Shown here piece by piece: positions 24,401 through 37,600 of a DNA stretch of 64,000 nucleotides; the stretch's first letter is position 1, and the number at the start of each line of letters is the position of its first letter. This stretch comes from Proales similis (taxonomy: Eukaryota; Rotifera; Eurotatoria; Ploima; Proalidae). The stretch lies in assembly GCA_019059635.1 (NCBI GenBank), contig JAGVRJ010000011.1, positions 992,001 through 1,056,000 on the forward strand, in the 5' to 3' direction. The notes below the pieces were generated by a model that searched no databases, was not told where the DNA came from, and was given only the letters and a program-made list of their open reading frames with translations. A program made the position numbers and the translations under genes.

Positions 24401-25370
24401 GAGGAAAAGACTCACGGTTTTGGGATCTTCGAGCACTTCATCGATCTCGGCCGTGCGCAAGAACACGTTGCCGCGGCAAATACGCCACAGCATCAGCTCG
24501 AACGTGGGGACCTTGTTTCTCTCGATCACTCCGGCCAAGAAGCTGACAGGCCAAAGTTTCAACCGAGCATTGAGACGAGCTCAACAACAAGCAAATGCGT
24601 ACCCGAGGCGAAGAGGCTGCGATCGGTCGCCTTCCAAGTTGATGACAGCGTTTCCGCTAGGATCAGTCGCTTGAATTCGGTCTTGCTTCAAATTCGAATG
24701 AAATTTAATTAAAGCTAGAAATGCGCCCGGCGACTGACTGGTTACTTCTTCAAAGAACTGAGTCGCCTTGGTCAGGATGTGTCTGAGCTCCTGCAGTTCG
24801 AGATAGTTCTTTTTCAGCGCGTCCTTGTTCGAGTTTACTTCTTGCAAGTCGTGTTCAAGCTGCTCGAGCGCCGACTATTCACACGCACACACAAAAGTGG
24901 AATTTGTTGTTTAAAATTGACCAAGCAGAGAAAATCTAAGAATGGATTGCCTCGAGTTCAAACATCTCTTTGGGCTTAGGGGCCTCGCAGAACTCCAGTG
25001 GCTCGATGAGCACGACGTCTGGATCGAGAGAAATTTCACTTTCGAAGTAGCCTGGGCATTCGTAACAGAGATTGACAGCTTAGCCAAGGTCAGTGATGCG
25101 CCAGCTAGAGACTTACGCAGCTTGCGCTCCATTTCTTCGCAGCGTCTGACCTCGTTGACGAACTTGCGTTGGAAAGCGTTCACATTTGGATTGAGCTTTG
25201 CACAAAGCATTGAGGCGGTGGCCTTGCAAGCTCCAAAAGATGATGGCACTTACGTCTCTGAACTGAACGATGCCAAGCTCGCCCAACTGGGACACGCACG
25301 AGTAGACTGCTTCCGACTGAAAGTAGATCTGACACAAGGTCATGTCCTCTCCACGGAACAGAGAGCTCAT
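21433..25370 (-). CDS. ATP6V0A: V-type H+-ATPase 116-kDa subunit a
   Basis: Membrane subunit of the V0 sector that carries protons past the c-ring in endosomes, lysosomes or plasma membrane. Sixteen exons, from the N-terminus: 25254-25370, 25117-25195, 24951-25051, 24746-24874, 24603-24685, 24416-24542, 24276-24358, 23907-24213, 23310-23846, 22888-23256, 22718-22822, one about 22,420-22,520, one about 22,157-22,310, 21832-21939, 21601-21762, 21433-21529. The frame follows animal subunit a: [103 protein letters not shown] contains the Arg essential for proton transfer. The junction in the acidic cytosolic loop (22,290-22,420) could not be fixed. The intron after MFELE begins GC, not GT. No isoform is assigned. 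Confidence 0.95.
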
Positions 25371-26552
25371 TTTGCTGGTCTATTGAGATTCTAGAAACAA
25401 AACGATGAAGAGTGTCAACTAGACGAGAGAGGTGAACGAGTTGGTTGGGAAAATAGAGGCATTGAATGAAAGCGTCGTTTGAAATAGAGAAGCGTTCGGC
25501 GAACTGGTTAGATAACTTGAAACCAGCGGCCAGTACTTGTTCCTCGGCTGGTATCAGTTGAAGCGCTCACTCAATCAAGTATTTGTGCGCTTGCTTGAGC
25601 ACAATAATGTAAACACACACACACACGCATTGACGCGCTGACACCAAAAATGAATGAACGAGCGAATGAAAAGAAAAATGGCTCGCTCGTCTTGGTCTTG
25701 TTGTTTGTTAGAACTGATTCGTCCACTAGATCGACTGCTGCTCAAATGAAACTTGGCTTCCTTTTCAAATGGCTGTTGACCAAAATGGGCCAACGATTGT
25801 TGCACACTCGTCTACTTTTTCTTAGCTTTGGATGCTTGCCTCGTCCCTCTTCTCTCCGTTTCAGCCCCCTCCCCTCCTCCCTCTTGTTCACTTCATTTTT
25901 TCAATGCAAATTGCTTGCCTGCCTGCATGCTTGCAACAAGAAGAGTGACACAAACGTTTCATAATTCAATCGATTCTGTTATTTTTATTATGCCGCTGAT
26001 GTTTGCCTCGCTGGATTATGTCTGACGCAGGACAAAGTGACAAGACATTGCCATCAAAAGTTTGAGAGCTCAAACCGAAAGAAGGAACAAACTCGACCAG
26101 AGAGAGAGAGAGAGACAAGTACACCTTGAGGGCGATTGAATATATCAAGGTTGGACTGGTTCGAGTCGCTGCGTTTGATAAAGACGGTTGATGTGTTGAA
26201 CAAGAGTACTTATCGCGCTAATGTTTTGCATATCTCCTCTCAGTTGGTGTCTGATCCGCCATTTGACTCGAGCGAACAAATCAGAGCGAAATTGTGAATG
26301 GCGCGAATGAAAAATAAAACAAAAGAAAAAACTGGAGATTGAGTGGCCAAGAGCTAAAAGATACGAGCATAATTGAGATGCTCAGAGCGCACATGCAACA
26401 TTGGGTTTAGTTAGAAGAGACAAACATTAGCACACGCTCGTCATACATAGACGCACATACGAGTGCAGCGATATACTCCTCTAACTGATACTACACGAGT
26501 TGAATTGGTAGATCAGCGCTACCTGACTCTGCGTTTGAAGCGAATAGTTGCA
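25371..26552. other. Divergent promoter region (V-ATPase a / DGAT1)
   Basis: About 1.2 kb between two genes transcribed away from each other. It contains a (CA)n run (25,612-25,628), a (GA)n run (26,099-26,114) and no supported exon. Confidence 0.5.
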
Positions 26553-28518
26553 ATGCCGGCTCGAAGCCTCAGGTCGCGTTCGAAAGGCGAAAAGAAACGC
26601 GCCAAGACTAGTGAAGCTCAAGAACCCCAGTCGCTCAAAGGTGAACGAGGCCGCAATGCTCACAAGGCGGGCACCTCTTACCCGCTCGTCGAAGTCCATC
26701 ATGAGTAATTTTTTTGCTCGTCCACTCTACAAAGTCAATACCGGCCAGCTAATCTCCTGAAGATTTCACAAAGTCAGAGAGTCGCTGCTCAGCTCGGCGA
26801 GCGGCTACACCAACTACCGGGGCGTGTTGAATTTGTGCGTCGTGCTGCTCATCATGTCCACAGGGCGCCTCGTTCTCGAGAACTTGATCAAGTACGGAAT
26901 TCTGGTTCGATTCGATATTCCGATTCAGTTTGTGCAGGATCCAACCGCCTGGCCCTCCCTGCTCACCATCGTTTGTAAGATCCAAATTTATCACCGAATT
27001 GTGTCGCCGCTTCTAATCGCTTCTTTCTCCTGCTCCTCCTAATCCTTCTTTTTCTTCTTCTAAAAGGCTCCAACTTGTTCATTTTGGCCGCTTTAAAAGT
27101 TGAGAAAATGCTCGAGAAGGTAAACGAACGAGACCAAGAGCTTGCACTTGCACAAGGGCAAAACCGACTGATTGATTGGCTGCTTTTTAGAAAGAACTGA
27201 GTGAGAAGGCCGGCAATATCGGCTGCTTTCTGATTGTGTTCCTCGCTCTATCGTTGCCAGCCGTCTATCTCTGGTACAGAAAAGCCAACCCGGGTAGGCA
27301 GAGAAGATGTCTCCAATGAGCCAGTAAATCGACTGATAACATTTGAAAACATTCAAGTTTCTTCGTTTTTCGCGCTGTCAATTTACACTTGTGTCTCGAT
27401 GAAGTTGATTTCCTACTTTCAAGTGAACAAAGTGCTCAGACTGAATCGAGGCCTGAGCGAAGAGCAAACAGACGAAATGCTCAACACGTTGGACACGAGC
27501 GATTTCGTGGAAGAGTCGAGCAGATACCAGAACCAGAGCAGCGACTCTGAGAACGAAGAGCTCAATCTTTGGCTTCGGCCCAAAGTGCACTACCCGGACA
27601 ACTTGAACCTCAAGGACATCTACTACTTTATCGCTGCGCCCACTCTCTGCTATGAGATAAACTTTCCGCGTTCGAAGCGAATTAGGAAGCGCTTTCTGGC
27701 GCGTCGTCTAGCCGAGCTCGTAAATATCCTTTCTTCGACCGGAATGCTTGCAGCTGGCGCCAATCGAACATTTCCTAGATCTTTTTGGCTACACTCCAAT
27801 TCGTTCTGATCCAGCAGTGGATCGTTCCCATTCTACAGAACAGCACCAATCCGTTCAGAGAGACAAACTGGCTGCGAATTATTGAACGTCTGCTCAAGCT
27901 CTCGGTGCCCAATCATGTGGCCTGGCTCATTGGATTTTACGCCTTTTTCCATTCTTACCTGAACGCACTGGCCGAGGTGCTCAGATTCGGCGATCGTCAG
28001 TTCTACCGTGATTGGTGGTAGGTGCTCTCTTTGACTCGCATTCGACGATGGGCGACGATAATTAACGAGCGGCACAGGAACGCTCAGACTGTGGACAAAT
28101 TCTGGCGCGACTGGAACATTCCGGTTCACAACTTTTGTTTGCGACACATTTACAAGCCTCTGCTTTCGATGGGCGTTACAAAGTTGCAAGCATCGCTCTT
28201 TGTCTTCATCGTGTCGGCATTCTTCCACGAATACTTGGTCAGCATTCCTTTGCGCATATTCCGCCTCTGGGCCTTTCTGGGCATGTTGATGCAGGTCGGT
28301 AGACTCCGTGGCCAAATGGTCATTGAGGTTAATTCACACGAATGTTCTTGCAGATTCCGTTCTCGTTCCTGGTGACCAAGTTCTTACATGGAAACTACGG
28401 CAACATGGCCGTCTGGATGAGTTTGATCATTGGACAACCGGCGGCCATTCTGATGTACATTCACGACTATTACTACGATTACTTCATTAGCACCGAGGGA
28501 GTGGTTGCTTCGGACTAG
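26553..28518 (+). CDS. DGAT1: Diacylglycerol O-acyltransferase 1
   Basis: ER membrane-bound O-acyltransferase making triacylglycerol from diacylglycerol and acyl-CoA. Eight exons (26553-26704, 26763-26974, 27067-27119, 27191-27293, 27358-27720, 27780-28017, 28078-28294, 28354-28518) give 500 residues, the usual length. A basic N-terminus ([18 protein letters not shown]) is followed by the conserved [20 protein letters not shown] and [10 protein letters not shown]. The acyl-CoA/active-site motif FYRDWWN spans the exon 6/7 junction. HYPDNL-type [32 protein letters not shown] and the catalytic-His segment [14 protein letters not shown] are all present. Loop 27,450-27,560 is acidic and variable. 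AATAAA at 28,676. The match to DGAT1 rather than sterol acyltransferase is clear from NFPRS and YPDNL. Confidence 0.97.
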
Positions 28519-28952
28519 AGAGCAGCCAGGCTGCCAGCTTTACAATTCGCAATCGGCTTTATTTTAGTCAGGGCCTCGCAGCCACTACAAATCCATTCAC
28601 TTTTCTATTCATTTTTGTTGCTTATGCTCCGCTTTGTTTTGATTGCGATTAGAACTGTGTGAGAGAGAAATCGAAAATAAAGAAAATTCTTCAACCACCA
28701 GCTGTCAGAACTTGGGCTCTTTGGCTTTTATCCAAAAGCAGATTTAGCAAACTGAGAGTGGCTCAATCGAGCCGATTCGCCTAAAACTGCCGAATCCCCC
28801 GGTATCTCGACCCGTCTTGATCTGCTCAGCGTGTAACCAAGTGAACGTATTGTCTAAGACTTGGCTCATAATCGACTCGTTGCAAATAATTGATGCTCTC
28901 GGTCAATCGAGTCCTCAGTCAGCATCGATCGTAGGCTTTTTTGGCACTTGAA
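28519..28952. other. Intergenic
   Basis: DGAT1 3' UTR with AATAAA (28,676), then about 270 bp to the next start codon. No TATA box recognised. Confidence 0.6.
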
Positions 28953-30952
28953 ATGATTCTGTTGGCCTGGCGTTGCTTTCGTGGCTATTATTCGCTGCTG
29001 CTCACCGCTCTGAGCGCCTTGTGCCTGATCTCCTTGCTGTACATTTTGCATGCGTCCATAAACCTCAAGTCGAGCAGATTTATAATTCAGCAGGGCATTG
29101 TGGCCAAGCACGACCTGGTCGTCGATTTGGCAAGATGCCGCTTACCAGACGGCAGTTCGGTCCGGTGCATTCAAAGATCAAGCGAGATATTCCTTCCGTC
29201 AGAGCTCATCCTGTCCAAGGTGAATTTGACCAGCCATTTGCATTCTTCAAGGCCGGCCAGCTAAATTCAGATCTCTTCGGAATGAAGCTCTCGGCTGGAA
29301 AAAAGCGTCCGACAGAGCCAGTAGACCAAGCACTCGAACTCACTTACGATCCCACTGCGGCCTATCTTTGGTTCGATTCGGTCCATGTGGAGTCAAGGGA
29401 TCGAGTCAAGCACATAAGTTTGCAGCACAGTAAGCAAATCGACAGAATCTCCTAGTTGAATGATTAAATGCGATTTGCCTCCAACAAAGATGTGCCGGTC
29501 AGTTCTCAATGGCTCAAGTCCGGACACATCTATCCGATTCAAGTGGCTCAGTTTGGACTGGCGCATTACAGCCGATCAGTTCGAACCTCGCCACCGGTCA
29601 ATTTAACTGCACTAAAGCTGAGCAGATCGAACTTTTTAATCAACAAGCATCGAAAAGACGAAGAGCGCCCGGCTGTCCATTTTGTGAATCACGGGTTTCA
29701 TTTCAGCTTCGAAGGTTTGCTGAAACGGTCTCGTTCAAAATTCCAAAGTGCTCAAGCTGAAATTAAATTAGAAAATGTGAAAATCGTCGTCCCGGAGCTT
29801 GGCATGGCTCGATTCTTCAAGGCCGAATTGAACACCCAAAAGGAAGCTGAGTTGACGTTCTACTTAAGACTGGCGGTCGAAGAACTCGCGCCCTACAGGC
29901 ACATCGTCAAGTTGGTGTATTCGTTCAAAGTAGAAGCCAACTCGAAGCATCAAGCCGAAGAGAACGTGAGCGTCGAGCTGAACGATCACGAGGCAGTGGT
30001 AAAATACTCGTTCAAGTCAAATCTCTCCATCGGACTTGAGCTCGTCAGGGACTTGTGTGTGGATGCGAACAAACCGCTGAGTTTGCCGGCCAAAGTCTGT
30101 GTTCGATCAGCAAGCAGCCAAAGCAAGAGCCGACCGTTTTCTGTTCTTCAGTTCGAGCTGGCTGGCAATGGAAAACTAAAAAATCTGGGCCTGGGCGATC
30201 AGAGCCCTGATTTGGACTTTGCCCGAGTGGCTGCTCGCTACTTGATCAAAGCACAAGATGTGGGAACTGGCGCCTGGCTCATAAATGTCTCGCGAGGATT
30301 TCATTTTCCCGATCGATTCAAACTGGATAAACCGTGGAGCTCGGCAATGGCTCAAGGTCAAGCGATATCCTTAATGAGCCGACTGTTCAGTAGTAGCCAG
30401 GATGGCGTCTATCTGCAATCAGCCCTGCGAGCGTTGAAGCCATTCGAAACAGAGCTTGCGGACGGCGGGGTCAAGGACCACGTAATGAACAGCAGCTTCG
30501 TCTGGTACGAAGAGTATCCCACCCGACCGACCGGCTTGCATGTTCTCAACGGGTTTCTATTCTCGCTGTTCGGTCTGTACGATCTGGCCGCCAACTGCGA
30601 TTCTGTGCGACCTTCTTCGGACTTGCTTGGCGATTGCGTGACTCGAGCGAGCAGCTTGTACAAGCAAGGCCTCAAGTCACTGCTCATGTTCATAAACTTG
30701 TTCGACACCGGCGCCTGGACTGTCTACGACCTGAGCCATACACTTGACGCCAGCATCAACCCGAACGTGGTCAGACGCGACTATCACGAGGTGCATGTCA
30801 GACAACTCAAGTTCCTGCTCAGCATAATCGAACAAAATCGATTCAGCGAACTTGCCGATATTAAAATCGATTCGCTGCGCACGTTGACTTGGCGCTGGAG
30901 CGCCTACTTGAACGGAACCGTCTACCAGAACAGTCAGCTCAAGAGCGTTTGA
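28953..30952 (+). CDS. GLCE: D-glucuronyl C5-epimerase (heparan sulfate)
   Basis: Golgi type II membrane enzyme converting glucuronic to iduronic acid in heparan sulfate. Exons 28953-29219, 29261-29429 and 29490-30952 give 632 residues; the first intron would be only 41 bp and its acceptor is my best guess. A short cytosolic tail and signal anchor (YYSLLLTALSALCLISLLYI) lead to the catalytic region: HVESRDRVKHISL, PVSSQWLKSGHIYPIQVAQFGLAHYSR, then AARYLIKAQDVGTGAW, WSSAMAQGQAISLMSRLF, WYEEYPTRPTGLHVLNGFLF and VVRRDYHEVHVRQLKFLL. Tyrosines in the last two blocks correspond to catalytic positions of the family as I recall them. Most of the enzyme lies in one 1.46-kb exon. Human GLCE is close to this length. 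Confidence 0.93.
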
Positions 30953-31628
30953 ACCTCAATCTGGATCTCGAATTTCTTTTTTTACCAATTCGCCTCTTTC
31001 TCTCCTCTTTCCTTTCTAATTTAATCGCAAAATGCAAATGAACAAGTGAACGAAACGAGTTCAATTTGCACAAGGGGTATAATATCGAGAGAGAGAGAGA
31101 GGATTATCGAACGAGCACAATTCTTGTAGGCTTGTTTCAGGGGCTATAGTTCACCGAGAGACGAAAATAAGCGCAAAATAGAACGGGAGAGTGGTTCATG
31201 TGATCAAAAGGATCAGACACAAAGCATTTGCCTGTCCTCCGTATGTAAGTGTGTGTGTTTGTGTGTTTCTCCGGACGGTCTGTGTGCTCTGTGCGCTCTG
31301 TGTGCGTGTGTGTGCGAGTGATATCATCAAGGAGGCTGGCCAAGCCAAGTGTCATCTGCTCGCAGCTGGCTCAGATAAGACAATGGAATTCATAAAGAAA
31401 TTGAAAACAACTTGAAAGCGGCGCTCACATGACACGCTCGTGAGCGTAGCTGCGCTCTGGGCTGCACGACTGAAATGCGCGACGAATTATCCGTGCAAAT
31501 ATGAACAATCGCTCTGCATATATAAGTTGCAGTGATCGCTCGCATTCGCATATTGACATCTTTGCGAATATGTGATTAGTCGACGTTTGTTCCATAGATA
31601 CAGACAGTGAGTCAATTCTTTTTAGAAA
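30953..31628. other. Intergenic, with RME-8 promoter
   Basis: No coding frame supported. It has a (GA)n run at 31,088-31,102, a GT-rich stretch (31,247-31,320) and a TATA box near its end. No canonical AATAAA for the epimerase gene was noticed. Confidence 0.5.
31519..31525 (+). promoter_or_regulatory. TATA box of the RME-8 gene
   Basis: TATATAA, 104 bp upstream of the ATG at 31,629, leaving a 5' leader of about 75 nt if the start site is at the usual distance. Confidence 0.5.
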
Positions 31629-34600
31629 ATGGATAACAACAAAGACCTTTGCTGTTATTTCGTGACCAAACACTCGTGGAAAGGAAAGTGAGTAGCGTCT
31701 GTGTCTGGCGTCTCGGACTGTCATCTCTAACTCTTGCTCTCGTTCGCTTTGACTCTCCCTCTCTGACTTGGTCTCTTCCGGTGCTCGCTTCTCCTATCAG
31801 ATACAAGAGAATTTTCTCGGTCGGCACTTGTGGCATAACCACATACAATCCGAACAATTTGGAAAACACAAATCAGGTGAGCACGCAGCTCTCGACCTTT
31901 AGCAAACCAAAAGCCTCAAGGAGTTGAGTTCAGTGGAGCTATGACGAGTTTAGCAGCATTGTGCCCAATTTTAAATCGCAGGGCAACAACGAGTTTGTCA
32001 TCAACATCAAAAAAGGCAAAAAGGGCGACAGTATGCGCTTCTCCAGCGACCACCGTGCCGACATATTGACCGAGTCGCTGCGATTCTATGAGAAATTCGG
32101 CGACAAATTCGCGTCTGCCAAAGTAAGCAAGCAAGTTGGCAAGCTTGGGACTGGATTGAGTAAAATTTGATTTTTAAAAGAGGTACAGCGTGTTCAAGCA
32201 CCATTGGTCGGACTCGAAGCACCAGATTGTGCTCGAGCTCGCACCGGCCGGAGTGAATCAGAGAGACAAGAGCTCGAATCAAATCCTGTGCACCTACGAC
32301 TACAAGGACATTGACTTTGTGTCGACGATCTCGGACGTGCCGAACGCGTTCGTAATCGCCAACAACGGATTCAATCGCCTGCATTTGTTTCAAAGCGAAG
32401 AGCGAGAGTCGATCATCAAATCGCTGCTCGAGTTCGCTGCTGAGTTTGTCGGCGTCAACATCAGATACAAAAAAGAGCCGTTCGACTTTGACAAGTTCAG
32501 CATGGAGCGTTTCGGAAAGTTTAGCGACGACGAGTTCGTCACTTCGCTGGCCGAGTTCACCGTCTACAAAGTAACTCACAGACACAAGGAGCCGGTCAGA
32601 CGCCTCCTCTGCCTGAGCGAGGCTTGTCTCATTGAACGCGACCCGTCTACTTACTCGATTTGCACTTTGAAACCGCTGAGTGAGGTGAGCCGCTTGGTCT
32701 CAGTGTGTAGTCAACTCTAAATTGTCAATTTCTGCAGATATTTGCCATTATTCGCAGCGAGGACAATCCGCAACAGTTTTCCATCGAGTACATCAAAGGG
32801 GCGGTGAGAGTGTACACTTCAACAGATCGGTGAGAGATTCTTCCTCCTTTTGCTGGTCCTCATCAGCGGCCTTTAATTTTGAATTAAAGAGACTCGCTGC
32901 TGGCCTCGCTGTTCGACGGTGTTCGATCCTCGGGCAACAGAGACGTCTGCATCAAGATGAAGCCGACCAACCGCGGCTATCGACTCGGCCCATTCAGTGC
33001 AGTGATCGACGAGGAAGTCGAATCGTTGCACATGAAATTCTTGCACGAGCCGCCGTCTGGTATCGGCCTTGAAGAGTTGATCGCTCGTTTCAATGTGAAC
33101 GTTCCTTACAGCGGTCTCTTGAACGCAGTCACTCAAGACGTAACCAAGTGACAAGCTCCCATCCTGCCAGGCCTCCACTCACTTCTGCCTTGATTTCTAG
33201 CGACTGTTTGCTGAGAACAAGGAAAAGCTCATCATGAACACTTTGATCGCTCTGCGCGACTACGAAGACGGAGAGAACGGGTCAGTCGAGCTGTTCGAGC
33301 AGGAATTTCACGCCCTGCGTCGCCTGGTTGCTTCCAAGGCCGGCTTCAAGGCATTCACTTATCTTCCAAAGTAAGCCAATGCACACATTGCAACTCGTCG
33401 GCTCTCATTGACGCTCTCCAAGACTGAGAGAGACCATCGGACGCAAAGTGGTCAGGGCGCTTAAGAGAAACCAGGACTCGATCATCTACGCAGCAGTTGA
33501 GCTATTGAACGCCCTGATGCAGGTGAGCGGCCGATTTGCGTTCTCAAACTTACAAAGCCGTTGAGTGACGATTCAAAAAAAAAGCCAATGCATCCGGACT
33601 ACGATCTAAAGCAAGAGCAACTGAACAAGACCTCGCTTCTCTCTTCGAAACAGTTTCTCGAAGGCATCATGGACCTATTCAACTCAAAAGTGGTAGGTTA
33701 GGATACATGCCGAACAAGCGCCATTGATCCTACGCTCGACCACGTTAGCAAAGCGGAAGTGGAGCCTTGGTGATTGCGGCCCTACTCGACTTTTTGACTT
33801 ATTCTCTGTGTGCGCCGTTCTCGGAGACGACCGAAGGCCAAAACTTCGACAACCTGCTGGGTAAGCGCAAGAGCCTTGATTTCAATTCAAGTTGAATCGA
33901 ATCTGAGTAGAAATGGTCGCCGACAACGGGAAAATATTCTATCGCCTGTTTCAGCATCCGTCGATGGCGATTGTGAAAGGCGCCGGCATGGTCATGAAGG
34001 CAATTATCGAAGAGGGCACAAGTGAACTGGCCACCAAGATGCAAGAGCTGAGCTTGTCGCAAGGCGCGATGCCTCGTCACTTGCACACGGCCATGTTCAC
34101 ACAGAGCACCGAGGCGCGAATGCTGACCATGCGACAGCTGAGTAGAACTCTGGTCTCACTCTGGTGCGCGTCCAATCAGACGGCCGACGACCTGTTGAGT
34201 CGCTCTTTGCCTCGAGGCCTTCTATTCTACCTTGGCTCGAGCGAGAAGGCGCCCAAAGACTTGGATTTGCTCAAGATCAGGGACAACCTGTCGATGGCCA
34301 TCGAGCAAAATAACGACAAACAGATTGGAACCACCCAGCAGCTTCTGGTCAAGGGCAAGCGTCTGCAGCGTAAAATAGCCAACGCGCAGGGCTATCGCTT
34401 CGTAGAAGAGCAGGTCGGCAACATGATGAAGCACTGGAAGACGCGAATGGGAGACCCTCAGCCGAGCAAAGTCGATGTAAGCTCAATCCGTGTTCACTTG
34501 CCGCTGGCTCTCGGTTCATATTCGATTTCGACCGGCCAATAGGACAAAGTAATCGTTCTGCGTCGACGTCGCCAGCGAATCAAGAGCAGTGAGAACTGGG

Positions 34601-37600
34601 ACCTGTTCTATTACAAGTTCAACCAGGACATTGCTCTTCCCAATCTGATTTGGAACTTCAAGTGCAGAGAAGAGCTGCGCGAGGCGCTCGAGAACGAGAT
34701 TCGTGCGTTCAACATCGACAAAGAGCTCGGACAAGGTTACGAGATCGCCTGGAACTACACCGAATTCGAAGTGGCCTACAACTGTCTGACGGACGAGATA
34801 AAAATCGGCGACTACTATTTACGCCTGTTGCTTGAGTCCGGCAGCGGAGTGCTCGACAGAATAACCCAAGGCCTGACCAAAAGCGCAGGCAAAGAAGAGC
34901 CGAACGCCGGCGAGAAGGAGGCCAGCGAGGACACTCCAGACGATCAGTCGGCCAAGGAAGGCGGCCAAGAGAAAGCGATCGTGTCCGAGAATGCAGTCGA
35001 CGAGCTTGAGATTCACAACGCGGTCGAGTTCTTTAACGATTTGTACCATCGCTTTTTGCTCTCCACCAACATGAAGGGCATGTGCTTGCAGGCGATGACA
35101 ATTGTGTACACAAAGTGCCACGAGCAGATCGGACCCTTTCACGATACCAAATACATCGTCGGCATGCTGGACCGTACAACGGACAGAGAGGAGCGCGACC
35201 GCTTGCTCGTGTTCATCGACTCGCTGATCTTAAACAGGCAAAACGTCAAAGACATAATCGACAACAACGGCATCAAAGTTCTGGTCGATCTGCTCACTCT
35301 GGCCCATCTGCACACGAGCCGAGCCTATGTGCCCACGCAGACAAACGTGATTGAGGCGGCGCCCGACTCCGAGCGAGAAGAGGAGAAAGAGTGGTTCCAT
35401 GGCAATAAGCAAGGCCCGTACAGCTTCAAAGAGTTGCGCGAGCTCTACGAACAAGGCACGATAGATGGCAAGAGTCGATGTTGGGCGCAAGGCATGGACG
35501 GGTGGCGAGCACTGGAGAAGATCGCCCAGCTCAAGTGGTCGTTCATGGCCACCGGTCAGGCCGGAATGAACGAGACCTCCATGTCCATTCTGATATTGAA
35601 CATTCTCATCAAAATGTGCTCCTACTTCCCGAGCCGGGACGCGACCGGCGCCATCATTCGGCCCCTGCCCAAGATAAAGCGGATTCTTTCGGACGCCACG
35701 TTTCTGCCGCACATTGTTCAGCTCGTGCTCACATTCGATCCGATTATTGTCGAAAAGGTGGCCTCTCTCTTGTTCTTGGTCGTGCAAGACAATCCGATTG
35801 TCTCGCGTCTCTACATGACCGGCGTGTTCTTTTTCATTTCAATGTACACCGGCTCGAACATTCTGCCGATCGGCCGCTTCCTGCACTACACTCACATGAA
35901 GCAGGCGTTCCGCTCGGAGGAGTCAAACGAGCGCAAGATCATGTCCGACTTGGCGCAGCGCTCAATCCTGGGCCACATCTATCCAGAGGCGATGATCTGC
36001 TATTTGGAGAATCACGGCTACGAGCAGTTCGCCAAAATCTACCTGGGCGAGTTTGACACGCCCGAAGCAATCTGGAACAGTGAGATGAGACGGTTCATGA
36101 TTGAGAAAATCGCCGGCCACCTGGCCGACTTTACTCCACGCCTGAGGTCGAACACTCGCGCCCTCTATCAGTATTGTCCGATTCCGATCGTCGTTTACCC
36201 GCAGCTCGAGTCCGAGCTCTTCTGCAGCATTTACTATCTGCGTCATTTGTGCGACGAGCGGCGATTCGCCGACTGGCCGATTGCCGAGCCGGTCAAGCTG
36301 CTGAAGGAGTGCTTGCAAGCGTGGAAGAGCGAAGTGGAAAAGAAGCCGCCGAGCATGTCACGCTCGGACGCCTACGCCATCATGCAGCTGAACACCGAGA
36401 ACGGTGCGCCGGACGAGAACCAAATCAGAAAAGCCTACTACAAACTGGCGCAGAAATACCACCCGGACAAGAACCCGGAGGGCAGAGAGATCTTCGAACA
36501 AGTAAACAAGGCCTACGAGTTCTTGTGCAGCGCAGTGAAGATCAAAGACGGGCCCGATCCGGAGAACATCAACTTGCTGCTGCGGGGCCAGATAATTCTG
36601 TTCAAACGCTACTCGGACATTCTGATGCCGTACAAGTACGCTGGCTACTCGATGCTGATCAGCACGATCAGAATGGAGACAAGCGACGACCAGCTGTTTA
36701 GTAAAAAGAGCCAGCTGCTGAGTGCGGCCACCGAGCTCGCCTATCAGACGATCAGATGCTCGGCGCTGAACGCCGAGGAGCTGAGACGCGAGCAGGGCAT
36801 TGAAATACTAAACGAGGCGTTCGACCGTTGTGTGACCATGCTGAGTCAGTACAGCAAGCAGGAGAGCGACGACATGAGCGTGCAGGTTTGCATTCACGTG
36901 GCCAAATGTTTTGAAGCGGCCGCCCAGTTCGAGCAGTGCTGCGCCAAAATGCTCGAGATGGCCAACTTGGTCAAGAACTTGTGCAGATGCTTGCACTTTG
37001 ACAACCTGCCGCTTGTGTGTCAGAGCGCGACCGAGGCGGTGAGCGCGTTCGCGGTCAATCAGCAGCTACAGGCCACTCTTCACCAGTCGGGCGTTCTCGT
37101 TCACCTGCTGCATTACATGTTCAACTACGATTTCACTCTGGAGGAAGGCGGAGTCGAGCGGGCGAGCGAAACGAACCAGCAAGAGACCGCCAATCGGCTC
37201 GCTCGTGTCTGCTTGGAGGCATGCGCTCGTCTGGCTGGCTTCCTCGCCCCCGACAGCAAGATGGACAAAACCAACCGAGTGATGCAGTCGCTCATTTCGT
37301 TGATCACACCCTACTTGGCTCGGCGAGTGGGCGACCCAGATCGCGGCGAGATTCTCAAGCTGATGAACTCAAACAGCCGCAATCCGTATCTTGTCTGGGA
37401 CAACGCCACTCGAGCCGAGCTCAAGGCCTACATTCAAGGCGAACGCGACTGCTTGTACAGACGTGGCGAGTGCGACGACCAGTCACTTGGCGCCATGTTC
37501 AAGTACTCGGTGCTCGAAAAGGAGCTCACAGTCGGCGACATTTACGTTCGAATTTACAACGAGATGCCTAGCTTCCAGCTGGACGACTCGCGTCAGTTCT

